From assembly GCF_002736205.1 (NCBI RefSeq), contig NZ_CP024091.1, positions 2,046,001-2,110,000 on the forward strand: a stretch of 64,000 nucleotides of DNA, read 5' to 3'. Source of the stretch: Pedobacter ginsengisoli. GTDB taxonomy: Bacteria; Bacteroidota; Bacteroidia; Sphingobacteriales; Sphingobacteriaceae. Below the pieces are notes generated by a model. The model did not search any database and was not told where the DNA came from. It worked only from the letters and a program-made list of their open reading frames with translations. Each line of letters begins with the position of its first letter. Positions within the stretch are counted from its first letter, which is position 1. A program made the position numbers and the translations under genes. This document shows, piece by piece, positions 34,883 to 44,454 of the stretch.

Positions 34883-36256
34883 ATGAAAACAAAGAAAATA
34901 ATTCTGCCTATTACTATAATTTTGATAGCTTCTTTAGCTTCGTGTAAAAAAGGGTGGTTGGAAGCGAATCCCGATGATTCATTAATTGTTCCAAATACCC
35001 TTCAAGATTATCAGGCCCTACTTGACAATACCGGTCAGACTTTTAATAATTCCCAAACCGGTGGTTTAGCTGAAATTGCTTCTGGCGATTTCTATATTCT
35101 CTATACTTCCTGGCAATCGCTCTTTAACACTCAGGAAAAAGCAGCTTACATCTGGGAGGAAACACCTAAGTTTTATAATAACGAACCGAGTTTCGATTGG
35201 GTAAATTCTTATAGAAGAATATTAAACTCTAATGTTATTCTAAATGGCATTAGAAAGATAAGGGTTCCTTCTACAAAACAAAATGAATGGAACAATATAA
35301 CAGGGAGTGCGTTGTTTTTTCGCTCATTTGATTTTTTTAATCTTGCTCAGGAATATTGTAAAAGCTATGAACAAAATACTGCAAGATCAGAATTAGGTTT
35401 ACCCTTAAGACTGGATTACAATGTGAATATACAACTGCAACGCGCTACGCTTCAGCAAACTTATGACCAGATTATTGTTGATTTAAAATCAGCTGCACCT
35501 CTGTTGGGCACCAAGCCTTTGTTTAAAACCAGACCATCTAAACAGGCGGTTTTTGCTTTGTTGGCCAGAACTTATCTGGCTATGGAAAATTACAGCCAGG
35601 CAAAACTTTATACTGACTCGGCTCTTCAAATCCAATCCGAACTTATGGACTATTCAGCTTTGAACCCGGATGTCTCCTACCCGATCCAAAGATTTAATCC
35701 GGAAGTAATATTCCATAGCACTTTTAGTTACGGGATTTTTAATGCTTCCAGATTAATTGTTGAACCAGCATTGCTTGATTCATATTCCCAGGGAGATTAT
35801 CGCCGTAAGGTTTTCTTTAAAGACAATCCTAATGGCAGAACAACCTACAAAGGTAGCTATGCCAATGACAAGAACTTATTTGGCGGTTTAGCTACGGATG
35901 AGCTTTACCTAATCCGTGCAGAATGCAATGCCAGAATTGGCAATATTACTACTGCACTGGCAGATTTGAACCATCTTTTAAAAACCAGATGGAACTTTAG
36001 CTACAAGGAACTTAATGCAGACAATGCTGAACAGGTTCTAACTTTTATATTAAAAGAGAGAAGAAAAGAATTAATATTCCGTGGACTTAGATGGCAAGAT
36101 CTCAGACGATTAAATAAGGATAACAGGTTTGCTACCACCTTGACAAGAACATTAAACAATCAGATATACACACTTCCTCCAAACGATAAAAAATATGTTT
36201 TTCCAATAGACGAAATGGAATTGAAGCTAAGTGGAATTCAGCAAAATGATAGATGA
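34883..36256 (+). CDS. SusD/RagB-type surface lipoprotein
   Basis: A 457-residue lipoprotein: the signal peptide ends at the lipobox LASCKKGW (Cys about 20). It has the helical SusD fold with the typical late motif LIRAECNARIGNITTALADL and a C-terminal KERRKELIFRGLRWQDLRRL. It is the lid of the SusC transporter and captures substrate at the surface. It starts five bases after the SusC stop, so both are made from one transcript. Length is on the short side for the family. A weak GGGGT/ACCCC hairpin follows at 36271-36287. Confidence 0.9.
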   Translation: MKTKKIILPITIILIASLASCKKGWLEANPDDSLIVPNTLQDYQALLDNTGQTFNNSQTGGLAEIASGDFYILYTSWQSLFNTQEKAAYIWEETPKFYNNEPSFDWVNSYRRILNSNVILNGIRKIRVPSTKQNEWNNITGSALFFRSFDFFNLAQEYCKSYEQNTARSELGLPLRLDYNVNIQLQRATLQQTYDQIIVDLKSAAPLLGTKPLFKTRPSKQAVFALLARTYLAMENYSQAKLYTDSALQIQSELMDYSALNPDVSYPIQRFNPEVIFHSTFSYGIFNASRLIVEPALLDSYSQGDYRRKVFFKDNPNGRTTYKGSYANDKNLFGGLATDELYLIRAECNARIGNITTALADLNHLLKTRWNFSYKELNADNAEQVLTFILKERRKELIFRGLRWQDLRRLNKDNRFATTLTRTLNNQIYTLPPNDKKYVFPIDEMELKLSGIQQNDR

Positions 36257-36300
36257 TAAAATAGTTAACAGGGGTAGGTAGCACCCCCATAACTTATTTA

Positions 36301-36609
36301 CTATTCGAAACGACCTGTAGTTACAGACCCAGCGACAAATGATATGCCAGTAGTTGGCAATAGTGTTCCGTCACCAGTTGGGGGTGCATTGGTTCCAATA
36401 TCCCATTGTGCTGAACACACCTCACCGCCAACTTCACACCTATCGCCGGAATAATAAATATATCCTCTGGGATCAGTAGGAAGAGGATATGTTGTGCCTA
36501 CCTTATAATATGTAATAATCGGACCACTTTTAATTGTAGTAAATGCACTGAAACCAAATGCAATACCGGCAACCAATACACCCAGTGCCGCTTTTTTAAT
36601 GTTATTCAT
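36301..36609 (-). CDS. Small exported protein (DUF6520-like)
   Basis: A 102-residue protein with a signal peptide (AALGVLVAGIAFGFSAFTTI). The mature part holds two Cys (RCEVGGEVCSAQW, about 57-69) that could form a disulfide. It resembles the small exported proteins (DUF6520 type) often found as clusters beside MauE/DoxX-like membrane proteins in Sphingobacteria. No function is known. It is the third gene of a minus-strand set with the MauE-like gene and the AraC regulator; the 79-base gap to the MauE-like gene allows its own promoter. Confidence 0.6.
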   Translation of the reverse strand: MNNIKKAALGVLVAGIAFGFSAFTTIKSGPIITYYKVGTTYPLPTDPRGYIYYSGDRCEVGGEVCSAQWDIGTNAPPTGDGTLLPTTGISFVAGSVTTGRFE

Positions 36610-36688
36610 TTTTAAAATTTTAATTGAAATGAAGCTGTATTTATTTTAACAGGTTACAGCAATTACCTGTTTCACGCGCGTAAAATCT

Positions 36689-37120
36689 TTATTTTTTATA
36701 AATGTAAATTCCTGTAAAAGCCAGTAACACAAAGCCTAGATTAAACCAGATATGCTGTTGCCAGGTCATTGTACTGATCACTCCCCCACAATGGCAGGGT
36801 AATTTATTACCTGAATAAACCATATACAAAAGATACACTGTAAATAGAATCATAAGTCCAAATGAAGCATATAAACCCAATTTTCTAAGTGGAGCCAGGA
36901 TCAGCAAAATCCCTATAACCATTTCAGTTATTGGAATTCCCCATGCAACCAATTTGCTGTATCCTCCAATTAATGGAGATTTAGCCAATGTTGACGAGAA
37001 TGACTTGATGCCAAATAATTTGCTCGCTGCAGTATACATAAATAAGGCAAGAATTAAATAAGCAATCACATCAGCCATGATAATTCGCATTTTGGGCGAT
37101 AAATAAAATTTCGTTTCCAT
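36689..37120 (-). CDS. MauE/DoxX-like integral membrane protein
   Basis: A 143-residue protein with four membrane helices (for example IIMADVIAYLILALFMYTAA and LYASFGLMILFTVYLLYMVY). A CHCGG motif at about 107-111 lies in the loop before the last helix. MauE/DoxX proteins are thought to help redox or disulfide steps; the paired Cys fits, but the partner is unknown. It stands between the AraC gene and the small two-Cys exported protein, which may be its partner (inference). Confidence 0.75.
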   Translation of the reverse strand: METKFYLSPKMRIIMADVIAYLILALFMYTAASKLFGIKSFSSTLAKSPLIGGYSKLVAWGIPITEMVIGILLILAPLRKLGLYASFGLMILFTVYLLYMVYSGNKLPCHCGGVISTMTWQQHIWFNLGFVLLAFTGIYIYKK

Positions 37121-37226
37121 TGTATGATAAATAATAGCAGTTTTAATGATCCAAAAATGAGGTTCCTATATTTTAAAAAAAATATAAAAAACTGCCAAAA
37201 TAACCAAGAGATTGCATGGCCGAAAT

Positions 37227-38144
37227 TCACACATTAACCAAAAATTTAGGTGATACGCCAAAGCATTTTTTAAAAGCACTGCTAAAATAATGCGGATCTC
37301 TGTAACCAACCAGTTCAGCTATTTCATGAATGGGCTTGTTAGTAGTAAGAAGATAGTTTACCCCATAATACATCCTGATTTTAATGATCTGTGCATGTAG
37401 CGGTATGCCAAATGCCATTTTTGCTAAGCGCGTAAAATTCCGTTCGGACATCATAAACCTTGCTGCAAGGTCTGATAGGTTATCTACCAGTTCAGTGGCA
37501 AAATTCTTTTTCACAAATTCAGCAATTGCATCAGCTTTTTTCTGATAATAAATATGTGTATTGTTTCCGGCAATAAGTCGCTTATAATATTTGTTAATAC
37601 AACCATTTATAAAAGCATAGATTTCATCATCCAAGTCATTGGTTTTATCATCCATCTTGATAAGCAAATTAAAAATGCTCTCGGATATACCGACGCATGG
37701 CAGATTGACATATCTGCTATCTGACTGATTGTAATAGTTTATGAGAGGTTTTATTGTGGTCAGCTTTTTAGCCTTATACATCAACCAATTAGGTTTGAAA
37801 GTAATTACTAAAATCTTATGTACTCCACAAGGCACAATTTCATAGTACTCACCAGCGGGACGATAGCATAAGAAGCATGCATTTTTATGTTGCACAACGT
37901 ACATAATAAAAGAATCTTCTTTTATTAAAAACTGAATATTAGCATCCTGTTTTAGCGAATACTCAAACAACTCAATATGCGCTAAATAGTGACTTATAGA
38001 TTGAAGGAGAACTTCTCCTTCCTTTATCCTGAATTTTCGGGATTGCCCTTTATGTAGTGCGGTTGTACAGAAATTAGGGAGCGCATTAAAATTAAGAGTT
38101 TCCGATTCTGCAACTGCAGATTGGGACTTTAGGATTGATTGCAT
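37227..38144 (-). CDS. AraC-family transcriptional regulator
   Basis: A 305-residue regulator. The C-terminal 100 residues form the double-HTH DNA-binding domain (LSDLAARFMMSERNFTRLAK, then HEIAELVGYRDPHYFSSAFK, and CFGVSP). The N-terminal 190 residues form a ligand or cupin-like sensing domain, with no recognisable effector. It lies first in a minus-strand set with the MauE-like and small exported genes and may control them. The gene is complete. Confidence 0.9.
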   Translation of the reverse strand: MQSILKSQSAVAESETLNFNALPNFCTTALHKGQSRKFRIKEGEVLLQSISHYLAHIELFEYSLKQDANIQFLIKEDSFIMYVVQHKNACFLCYRPAGEYYEIVPCGVHKILVITFKPNWLMYKAKKLTTIKPLINYYNQSDSRYVNLPCVGISESIFNLLIKMDDKTNDLDDEIYAFINGCINKYYKRLIAGNNTHIYYQKKADAIAEFVKKNFATELVDNLSDLAARFMMSERNFTRLAKMAFGIPLHAQIIKIRMYYGVNYLLTTNKPIHEIAELVGYRDPHYFSSAFKKCFGVSPKFLVNV

Positions 38145-38306
38145 TGTTTACAGCTTTAATAAGCAGTAAAGTTGTATTATTTCGCAAACTCTATGTTAAT
38201 ACCTGCTGCCTGTTTAAAAGGTGGGTCTGCATCAGGAGTGCTTCTCTGATTTTGTTTTTAAATAAAAAATATACCCCTAAAAATGATATTTTGAACAAAC
38301 AAAAAC

Positions 38307-38349
38307 AGCCTGTTAATGTAAAAACTTTGATTTTACATTAACAGGCTGA
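38307..38349 (-). terminator. Strong terminator of the iron-uptake-type operon
   Basis: A perfect 18-bp stem: CAGCCTGTTAATGTAAAA (38307-38324) with its complement at 38332-38349 around a 7-base loop. On the minus strand a TTTTTG tract follows, 20 bases after the DUF4198 stop. Confidence 0.92.
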
Positions 38350-38368
38350 AAAAAAATATAAATAGATT

Positions 38369-39082
38369 TTAATTAATCTCGAAGCTGTAAGTTGCACCTT
38401 TCCAGGTTGCTTTGTAGTCCTTGCCATGGTGCTGACCAGGATTCTTATCCACATCACTCACTTCAACTACGTACCGACCTTTCCATAGCGGCGTAAATTC
38501 TGCTACGCCATTATCATCAGTGGTTAGTTCTTTTGCCCAACCATTAGGAGAAAATACTGATATCGTCTTTCCTTTTGCTGCAGCATCATTAAGAAAAGCC
38601 TTCAATTGTAGTGATTTATTAGGTTTTGCGAGCAAAACACCATCAACATGCAATTTTAATACATTTGAATTTTGAGTTGCTGCTACTGATGCTTTTCCTA
38701 CAATAACATCCGCACTAGATAAGAAATGATACTTAGTGGTTCCACCAAGTTCCCTTGCTTCATGACTTACCAACACAGTATACGCACCATTCTGATCAGG
38801 AGTAAAAACAGCCTCAAAATGATTTGTTCCGGGGTTTAGTGTCAATTGGGTTTTCTTTTGATCTGGCCCTATCACCCATAACGAAAATTCCTTAACATCA
38901 GAATACCATTTGCTCACACTATCACGCTCATTGGCTACGTACTCGCCGTAAAATACCTTTACAGATTGTTTCTGTCCTACTTTACCAGATGCGGCTGTTT
39001 CTATCCACAGGGCATGAGCAAAAATACTAGTCGTTACAAAGCTGAATACTAAAGTCAGCGCTAAAAAAGTTAATTTTTTCAT
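38369..39082 (-). CDS. Exported DUF4198 protein
   Basis: A 237-residue protein with a signal peptide (LTLVFSFVTTSIFA, cleaved about 22). A beta-sandwich typical of DUF4198 follows: HALWIETAASGKVGQ at the mature N-terminus, VKVFYGEYVANERD, and a C-terminal GRYVVEVSDVDKNPGQHHGKDY-like end. Family members lie beside TonB receptors and metal uptake genes, and the His-rich ends suggest metal contact (inference). It is the last gene of the four-gene operon with the TonB receptor, DUF4374 and PepSY genes, and probably works in the periplasm. Confidence 0.8.
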   Translation of the reverse strand: MKKLTFLALTLVFSFVTTSIFAHALWIETAASGKVGQKQSVKVFYGEYVANERDSVSKWYSDVKEFSLWVIGPDQKKTQLTLNPGTNHFEAVFTPDQNGAYTVLVSHEARELGGTTKYHFLSSADVIVGKASVAATQNSNVLKLHVDGVLLAKPNKSLQLKAFLNDAAAKGKTISVFSPNGWAKELTTDDNGVAEFTPLWKGRYVVEVSDVDKNPGQHHGKDYKATWKGATYSFEIN

Positions 39083-39113
39083 TATTTTTAATATTAAGAT
39101 TTAAGGGAATATT

Positions 39114-40442
39114 TTATTGAGGCAAAGCAGAATTGGCTGCCAATACCGGCTCTTGGTCTTTACTAATTACCTTTAACCTGGGCTTCATCACTGGTTTATC
39201 CGTAAACTTTGAGGCATCTGTTGACCCGGCATCAGTTTTCCCCTTTTTCTTTTTGAACTTGCGGCCGTACCAGATCAGGAACCCTGTAATTGGTAAACTT
39301 GCACCAATTAAAGAAGAAAGAAATGCCAGCACTTTACCCGGAAAGCCTAAAATACTACCCACGTGAATATCATAATTCATTTTACGAAGTTTTCCCCCAA
39401 ATGACGATGATGCATACGAGGTTGCATAAACATCTTCCCGTTTCAGTTCTTTTAAAGTATGCTGATCAAAGGTATATCCCTGACTATTGTAAAATTGACC
39501 TTTATTTGGATATACAGTAATGCCTATTGTTGCCTTAGCCTTTGATGTATCTGGAAAATTATAATAAAAACCCTCCGATTTAGGATGCTTGGCAAGAACT
39601 TTATTCCATGCAATATCCATTGCCTGCTGAGGGGTATAATGCTTGTTTACCTGTAAAGAATCCGATTCCAACCTCTTAAATTCCTTTAACTTATCACCAC
39701 CAGACGTAACCCAATACAAACCATTACTATACCATTGAATTCCATATACCATCCCGGTAAGCGCAATAGCCAAAAGGAACAACAGGGAATAAAACCCAAG
39801 TACATTATGCAGGTCAAGGTTTACCCTTTTAAACGATGCACCCCATTTTATTTTAAAACTCTTGTCGCGGGTAGATTTGTTCCATTTCTTTGGATACCAC
39901 CAAATCAATCCGGTGATGAGCAATACAACAAACACCATTGTACCATAGTTTACAATTGGTCGGCCAATTTCGTATGGCATCCATAGAAAACGGTGACCAT
40001 TAAGGATAAATCGAAAAAAATCTGTTTCTCCTTTTTTATGAACCTTTTTGCTAATTACCTCACCTGTATATGGATTTATTTTAAGAGAAGTGCCTCCACC
40101 TCTTCTACCTTCTTCTTTAGGCGACTTTAGATTTAAATTAATTGCCCTTCCCTGTTGATAGGTAGCATAAGCAGGCACCTTATCAGGATACAGATTTGCT
40201 GCAATTGCACTAAGTTGCGAAGGCGTAATTACTGGCCTGTCTTGCTTTTCAACTTTAGTTTCAGGTTCAAGCAGTCCGGTAATCTCTTCATTAAATACCC
40301 AGATACATGCTGTAACACAAACAATTAAAACAATAATTCCCGAAACAAGGCCAAGCCATAAATGCAGCCATTTATTAATCCTGTTAAAAAGAGAATCCTT
40401 GTTCTTCTTTTTGGGGGTTGAGGTTCTATTTCCGGTTATCAT
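39114..40442 (-). CDS. PepSY-associated inner-membrane protein (XusC/PiuB-like)
   Basis: A 442-residue protein with an N-terminal membrane helix (LWLGLVSGIIVLIVCVTACI), PepSY-type periplasmic domains (TPQQAMDIAWNKVL, about 280-293), and further membrane helices (IVNYGTMVFVVLLITGLIWW, GFYSLLFLLAIALTGMVYGI, LAFLSSLIGASLPITGFLIW). The His residues in helices are typical of the iron-linked PepSY_TM family. In Bacteroides, the Xus system has such a protein as its inner-membrane part, probably a ferric-siderophore reductase. Here it stands third in an operon of the same order: receptor, DUF4374 lipoprotein, PepSY protein. Confidence 0.85.
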   Translation of the reverse strand: MITGNRTSTPKKKNKDSLFNRINKWLHLWLGLVSGIIVLIVCVTACIWVFNEEITGLLEPETKVEKQDRPVITPSQLSAIAANLYPDKVPAYATYQQGRAINLNLKSPKEEGRRGGGTSLKINPYTGEVISKKVHKKGETDFFRFILNGHRFLWMPYEIGRPIVNYGTMVFVVLLITGLIWWYPKKWNKSTRDKSFKIKWGASFKRVNLDLHNVLGFYSLLFLLAIALTGMVYGIQWYSNGLYWVTSGGDKLKEFKRLESDSLQVNKHYTPQQAMDIAWNKVLAKHPKSEGFYYNFPDTSKAKATIGITVYPNKGQFYNSQGYTFDQHTLKELKREDVYATSYASSSFGGKLRKMNYDIHVGSILGFPGKVLAFLSSLIGASLPITGFLIWYGRKFKKKKGKTDAGSTDASKFTDKPVMKPRLKVISKDQEPVLAANSALPQ

Positions 40443-40496
40443 TGTTTTAATTGCAAGGTCTTTAATTGTGTTTATTGGTATTAAGAAAAACTCTAA

Positions 40497-41720
40497 TTAT
40501 TGTAAATGCTGAATAGCGGTAATTTTTCCGCCTTTTACTTCCAAACCTTTGGTAGCAGTGGCGTTGTTAGCATCTACTTTATATACCCATGTAGAACCAT
40601 CTAATAAGTTCACACCGAAATAACCATATCTTCCGTCTTTAGGTGTATAGTTATTGGTAGTAAGGCCTACAATGGTAGAAACCTCAGGAAGACCGGTTAC
40701 GGCAGTTACTGTCTTATCAACCACATTTACTATCGCTAAACGAATACCTGCTTTATATGCTCCTCTGGTGGCTTTGGGTTCAACATGTGCTATAAACTTA
40801 TTTCCTCCGATATATAACCAGTTAGTGATTACATTACCATTTGATGCCTCCTCAAAATTCAGAAAATAAGACTGATCAAATTCAGTAGCACCAGCTTTAA
40901 TACGAGTAATAGCAGACGGTTTGGTAGACGTCAGAGTACCGCTGTTAACCGCTACAGAAGAAGAGAAAGCATAAACATCACCATTTTCTACCACGCCCAA
41001 ACCATCAGTAAAATATCTTCCTATAAAACTGGTTCTGGTATCTTTAATGGTCTTTTCATACTTCATTTCAGGATAAGAATACACTGCAATACCTGCATAA
41101 TCCGGATATTCAGTACTGAAAGAATTGTTTTTGATTCCGAAGAAAGGCGCCCAAACCTTATTTCCAACTTGTTTAATCCAGCTAAAGTGAGCAATTTCGC
41201 CATTGCCAGTAGGCTGAACAGCGTCAAAAGTACCTTCAGATGTCTGTTTGGCAGAATTGGTATTTACTATATACCAGCTGCCTAATGTAGTGCCAGTTGC
41301 AGCAATTGTTCTTGGTAATTTAGCCATAAGGATATCATCATTTACCGGTGCAAAAGCCTGAACAGTTGCAGATACAAAATCGTTTACCTTATTCAGTTTT
41401 CCGCCTACAATATTGTATGTAGTTACGGCACCAGGATTTCCCTGACCATATAGCATACTGAAAAACTTGTTATTAGAAGTTACGTAATAACGATAGGTAC
41501 CATCTTGTTCCGTACCGTTACCAAGAATAGAAACTTTTCCGGTATCTAAACTGCTAGAAGTAACCAGGTAATCGGCCACACCGGTAGATGCAACCGGAGT
41601 TACAGCAATAACAAAATTGCCCGGGTTTTCAGGAACTACCTCTTTATCTTTTTTAGAACAAGAACTTAGGACTGCAGCAAACGCCAATACTGAAAGCGTT
41701 TTGGTAATTGTTGTTTTCAT
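40497..41720 (-). CDS. DUF4374 surface lipoprotein (XusB-like)
   Basis: A 407-residue lipoprotein; the signal peptide ends in AAVLSSCSKK (Cys about 21). The mature part is beta-rich, consistent with a propeller fold, and matches DUF4374 in outline (VSTIVGLTTNNYTPKDGRYG near the C-terminus). In Bacteroides, the DUF4374 protein XusB binds ferric siderophore at the surface and passes it to its TonB receptor. The gene begins 29 bases after the receptor stop. A siderophore-binding role is inferred from family and operon; the ligand is unknown. Confidence 0.8.
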   Translation of the reverse strand: MKTTITKTLSVLAFAAVLSSCSKKDKEVVPENPGNFVIAVTPVASTGVADYLVTSSSLDTGKVSILGNGTEQDGTYRYYVTSNNKFFSMLYGQGNPGAVTTYNIVGGKLNKVNDFVSATVQAFAPVNDDILMAKLPRTIAATGTTLGSWYIVNTNSAKQTSEGTFDAVQPTGNGEIAHFSWIKQVGNKVWAPFFGIKNNSFSTEYPDYAGIAVYSYPEMKYEKTIKDTRTSFIGRYFTDGLGVVENGDVYAFSSSVAVNSGTLTSTKPSAITRIKAGATEFDQSYFLNFEEASNGNVITNWLYIGGNKFIAHVEPKATRGAYKAGIRLAIVNVVDKTVTAVTGLPEVSTIVGLTTNNYTPKDGRYGYFGVNLLDGSTWVYKVDANNATATKGLEVKGGKITAIQHLQ

Positions 41721-41749
41721 ATCTGTTGTTATTATTAAATTATTATTGA

Positions 41750-44122
41750 TTATTGTGTTTTATTAATGAAATATCTGAGGTTCATATAAAAACCACGACC
41801 TGGTTTTTGTAAGCTGAAGTTGTCGAACAATGGTTTATCAGTGATGTTTCTAGCTTCAAACGAAACATTATACCTTCCATTTTTCATACTGTAAACAAAG
41901 TTTAAATCGTGCGCAAGCTGCTCAGGAACCACGTATTTATCTCCACTGGTGGTACTACTGCTGTTTCCATACGAAGGCCAATACAACCAAAATGAATGAA
42001 CATAAAGCAAGTTGTAACCTATAGTAAGGTTATTACCCTTTGCTCCTACATTTTTTAATGAAACTGATACATCTGCATTTCCGAATAAATAAGGGATATT
42101 TGGCATTTGATCCAGATAAACATCACTTACCTTAGTAAATTTCTTTCCGGTTTGCGGATCAGTGGCGTATTTTTCCTGATTCCTAAGCAATTGATAAGTA
42201 ACTGTAGTTCCTGCACTTAACCAATTTTTGTAAGAGTATCTGATATCTGCATCACCACCCCAGGTGTTTACACCTTCCCGGTTGTCGGCAACAGTTTTAG
42301 TTTGATTATTATTTAGGCGGTTATAGATAAAATCAGCCGAATATCTGTATACCCCATTGGCAGAAATCGAGAAATTATGCACTTTGTTTAGATTGAAGCC
42401 ATATATCACTCCAAGGTTCATGTTATCACTGCGCTCCGGTTTCAGTGCCGGATTCGCCTCCTGATTTTCCAGGTCTCCAAATATTTCATTGGCCTCCGGC
42501 ATCCGGTTTGTCAATTCATAAGAGCTCTTTATTTGCAGATTTGGGGTAAAATAGTAAGCTAAGGCAAGTCCGTAACCCAATTTATTTATAGTGGCCTCAG
42601 CATTTGCCGATTTTCCAATCACATTATTCTGGGTAATGTACTTTCCAAAAAAATTGGCACTCCATCTGTCATGTACATCATAGCTATATCCTAAGCCCAA
42701 TATATTTTTATTCGTTTTTTTAGGTGGATCATTGACATCATTGGCAGGGTTTAGCAAATTATTGGTCTTACGATCGAATGTAGAAAACACATTGTTTACT
42801 GCAATCGACTGGTGATCACTGATTTTGTAGCTTAACATTGTAGTTGCAAGACCATTGTTATTTTTGAATTTTGAAAGTTGTCCCTCTCTTTCACCAATAG
42901 TTGCCTTAGGTGTACGCACACCATACCAATCGTAAGTAGCCTTTGCGGTATCTATTGTTTTCTCATAACCAAGATTATAGTTCGCGTTAATCGTTACGTC
43001 AAGTCCTTTAATTAAATCAGTTTTCTTGTACTTCAAGGTAGGCATGATAATGTTTCCACGTCTGTGTAACTGCCCGAATTTGGCTTCCGGACGCGCACCC
43101 GTCTGTATCTCCTTGTAATTTTGTCCAAGGGTAATCCCAAATAACAACTTATCAGCAAAAGATTTATCTACTAGCCCAACATTAGCAATCACAGTTTCAT
43201 TATGGTATGTATCGTTAAATCTTTTTAGCCAAACATCTTTACCTATTACCCCGGTGTTGCGGGTACCTAATTTCATTTTATAATCATTATCAGAATAGTT
43301 TTGGAACGTGCTCAATTGTACAGTTAAGCCACTTTTGGTAGTAGCTGCAGTATTAATAACAGTCCGGTGTGTATTAAAGCTTCCGTAAGAATAAGAAGCA
43401 TCCAGGTAATTTTTTTGACGGTCGCTGGTCACAATGTTCACCGCACCCCCTAAAGCATCCGATCCCAGCCACATAGGCACAACGCCTTTATATACCTCTA
43501 CGCGGTCGGCAATATTTATTGGAATGTTATTGATCTGAAAAGACGATCCAAAATTATCCATCGGAATCCCATCAATGAAATAACGGATATGGCTTCCTGA
43601 AAAACCATTGATAGATAAATTAAAATTCGAGCCAACTCCTCCTGTTTCGCGTACCCTTACACCTGCAACTCTATCAAGTGCACCTGAAATATCAAGTGTT
43701 GTATTATAAAGCTTTTTAGCATCGATGGCAGTAACGTTAAAAGCCTGTCTGTTTACTTCCTGAGCCTTGGTCCGACCAATTACATTGACGGTCTCCATCT
43801 CATTCACGTCTTCATCAATACTCAAATTCAACTTTACATCTTCGCCATTGCCTATTTTAATTGATTTTTTTTGAGACTTAAAACCAACTGCACGAATCTC
43901 AACAATATAATCTCCAGGTTTAACGTTAGTGACTTTATAAAATCCGTTTTGGTCTGATATAGCTCCATAAGAGGATTTTAGAAGCTTTATGGTAGCAGCA
44001 TATACAGGTTCTCCTGAGCTGCTTTTGAGTTGCCCGCTAACACTCGAAGATGTTGTTTGGGCTTTCGAAAAAATAACATAGGTACAGAGTATACCCAATA
44101 GCAAAAATTTCTTAATTTGCAT
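41750..44122 (-). CDS. TonB-dependent siderophore-type receptor (XusA-like)
   Basis: A 790-residue outer-membrane receptor: signal peptide to about 22, a carboxypeptidase-regulatory-like domain (about 25-105, SSGEPVYAATIKLLKSSYGA), plug (about 125-235, with YFIDGIPMDNFG and GGAVNIVTSD) and a 22-strand-type barrel ending at RNITDKPLFDNFSLQKPGRG. It lacks an STN domain, so it does not signal to a FecR. It heads the four-gene operon. A Bacteroidota promoter with a Fur-like palindrome lies upstream, which supports iron control. Confidence 0.88.
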   Translation of the reverse strand: MQIKKFLLLGILCTYVIFSKAQTTSSSVSGQLKSSSGEPVYAATIKLLKSSYGAISDQNGFYKVTNVKPGDYIVEIRAVGFKSQKKSIKIGNGEDVKLNLSIDEDVNEMETVNVIGRTKAQEVNRQAFNVTAIDAKKLYNTTLDISGALDRVAGVRVRETGGVGSNFNLSINGFSGSHIRYFIDGIPMDNFGSSFQINNIPINIADRVEVYKGVVPMWLGSDALGGAVNIVTSDRQKNYLDASYSYGSFNTHRTVINTAATTKSGLTVQLSTFQNYSDNDYKMKLGTRNTGVIGKDVWLKRFNDTYHNETVIANVGLVDKSFADKLLFGITLGQNYKEIQTGARPEAKFGQLHRRGNIIMPTLKYKKTDLIKGLDVTINANYNLGYEKTIDTAKATYDWYGVRTPKATIGEREGQLSKFKNNNGLATTMLSYKISDHQSIAVNNVFSTFDRKTNNLLNPANDVNDPPKKTNKNILGLGYSYDVHDRWSANFFGKYITQNNVIGKSANAEATINKLGYGLALAYYFTPNLQIKSSYELTNRMPEANEIFGDLENQEANPALKPERSDNMNLGVIYGFNLNKVHNFSISANGVYRYSADFIYNRLNNNQTKTVADNREGVNTWGGDADIRYSYKNWLSAGTTVTYQLLRNQEKYATDPQTGKKFTKVSDVYLDQMPNIPYLFGNADVSVSLKNVGAKGNNLTIGYNLLYVHSFWLYWPSYGNSSSTTSGDKYVVPEQLAHDLNFVYSMKNGRYNVSFEARNITDKPLFDNFSLQKPGRGFYMNLRYFINKTQ

Positions 44123-44454
44123 GACTTTTAACTACGATTAAAGGTGAGCCGGCTTGACCGGTTAGCCACACGGGTCCGAACCGTGTGGCATTTTTTATGC
44201 TGCAAATATAGACTTATTTAGATTAAGTCCAAATAGTAACACTGATAATTATAATATATTTATCAATTGAAATCTAGCGTACATATCTCATCAAAACAAA
44301 TCAGGATAAAAACTCAACTGATAGCTAGAAAGATCATGCATTAATGCGCTAATTCTATAATAATTCAAAAAGCCTTATCTTAAACGCAGGATTATCAATA
44401 AAAATTGATGACCGTGGCCGGCCATAGATTTTTATTATATTAGCATTGAAATTA
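44123..44454. other. Divergent regulatory region, receptor operon and two-component system
   Basis: This region separates the minus-strand receptor operon from the plus-strand NarL/kinase pair. The receptor side has a hairpin, GCCACACGG (44164-44172) with CCGTGTGGC (44180-44188), between promoter and start codon. Further right are the -7 and -33 elements and a Fur-like palindrome (44215-44235). The right part, before the NarL gene, is AT-rich with no clear element. Confidence 0.6.
44201..44237 (-). promoter_or_regulatory. Promoter with overlapping Fur-like palindrome
   Basis: Read on the minus strand: a -33 TTTG, a 19-base spacer, then TATATTTG as -7 (consensus TAnnTTTG). The spacer and flank hold the palindrome TATTTAGA-TTAAG-TCCAAATA (44215-44235) with one mismatch, the form of an iron-repressor box. 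A repressor there would block RNA polymerase when iron is ample. Transcription should start near 44194, leaving a leader with the GCCACACGG hairpin. Confidence 0.65.

Noticed and set aside
38135..38341. 68-codon plus-strand frame overlapping the AraC start
   Set aside because: It runs into the terminator stem of the converging operon and has no coding character.
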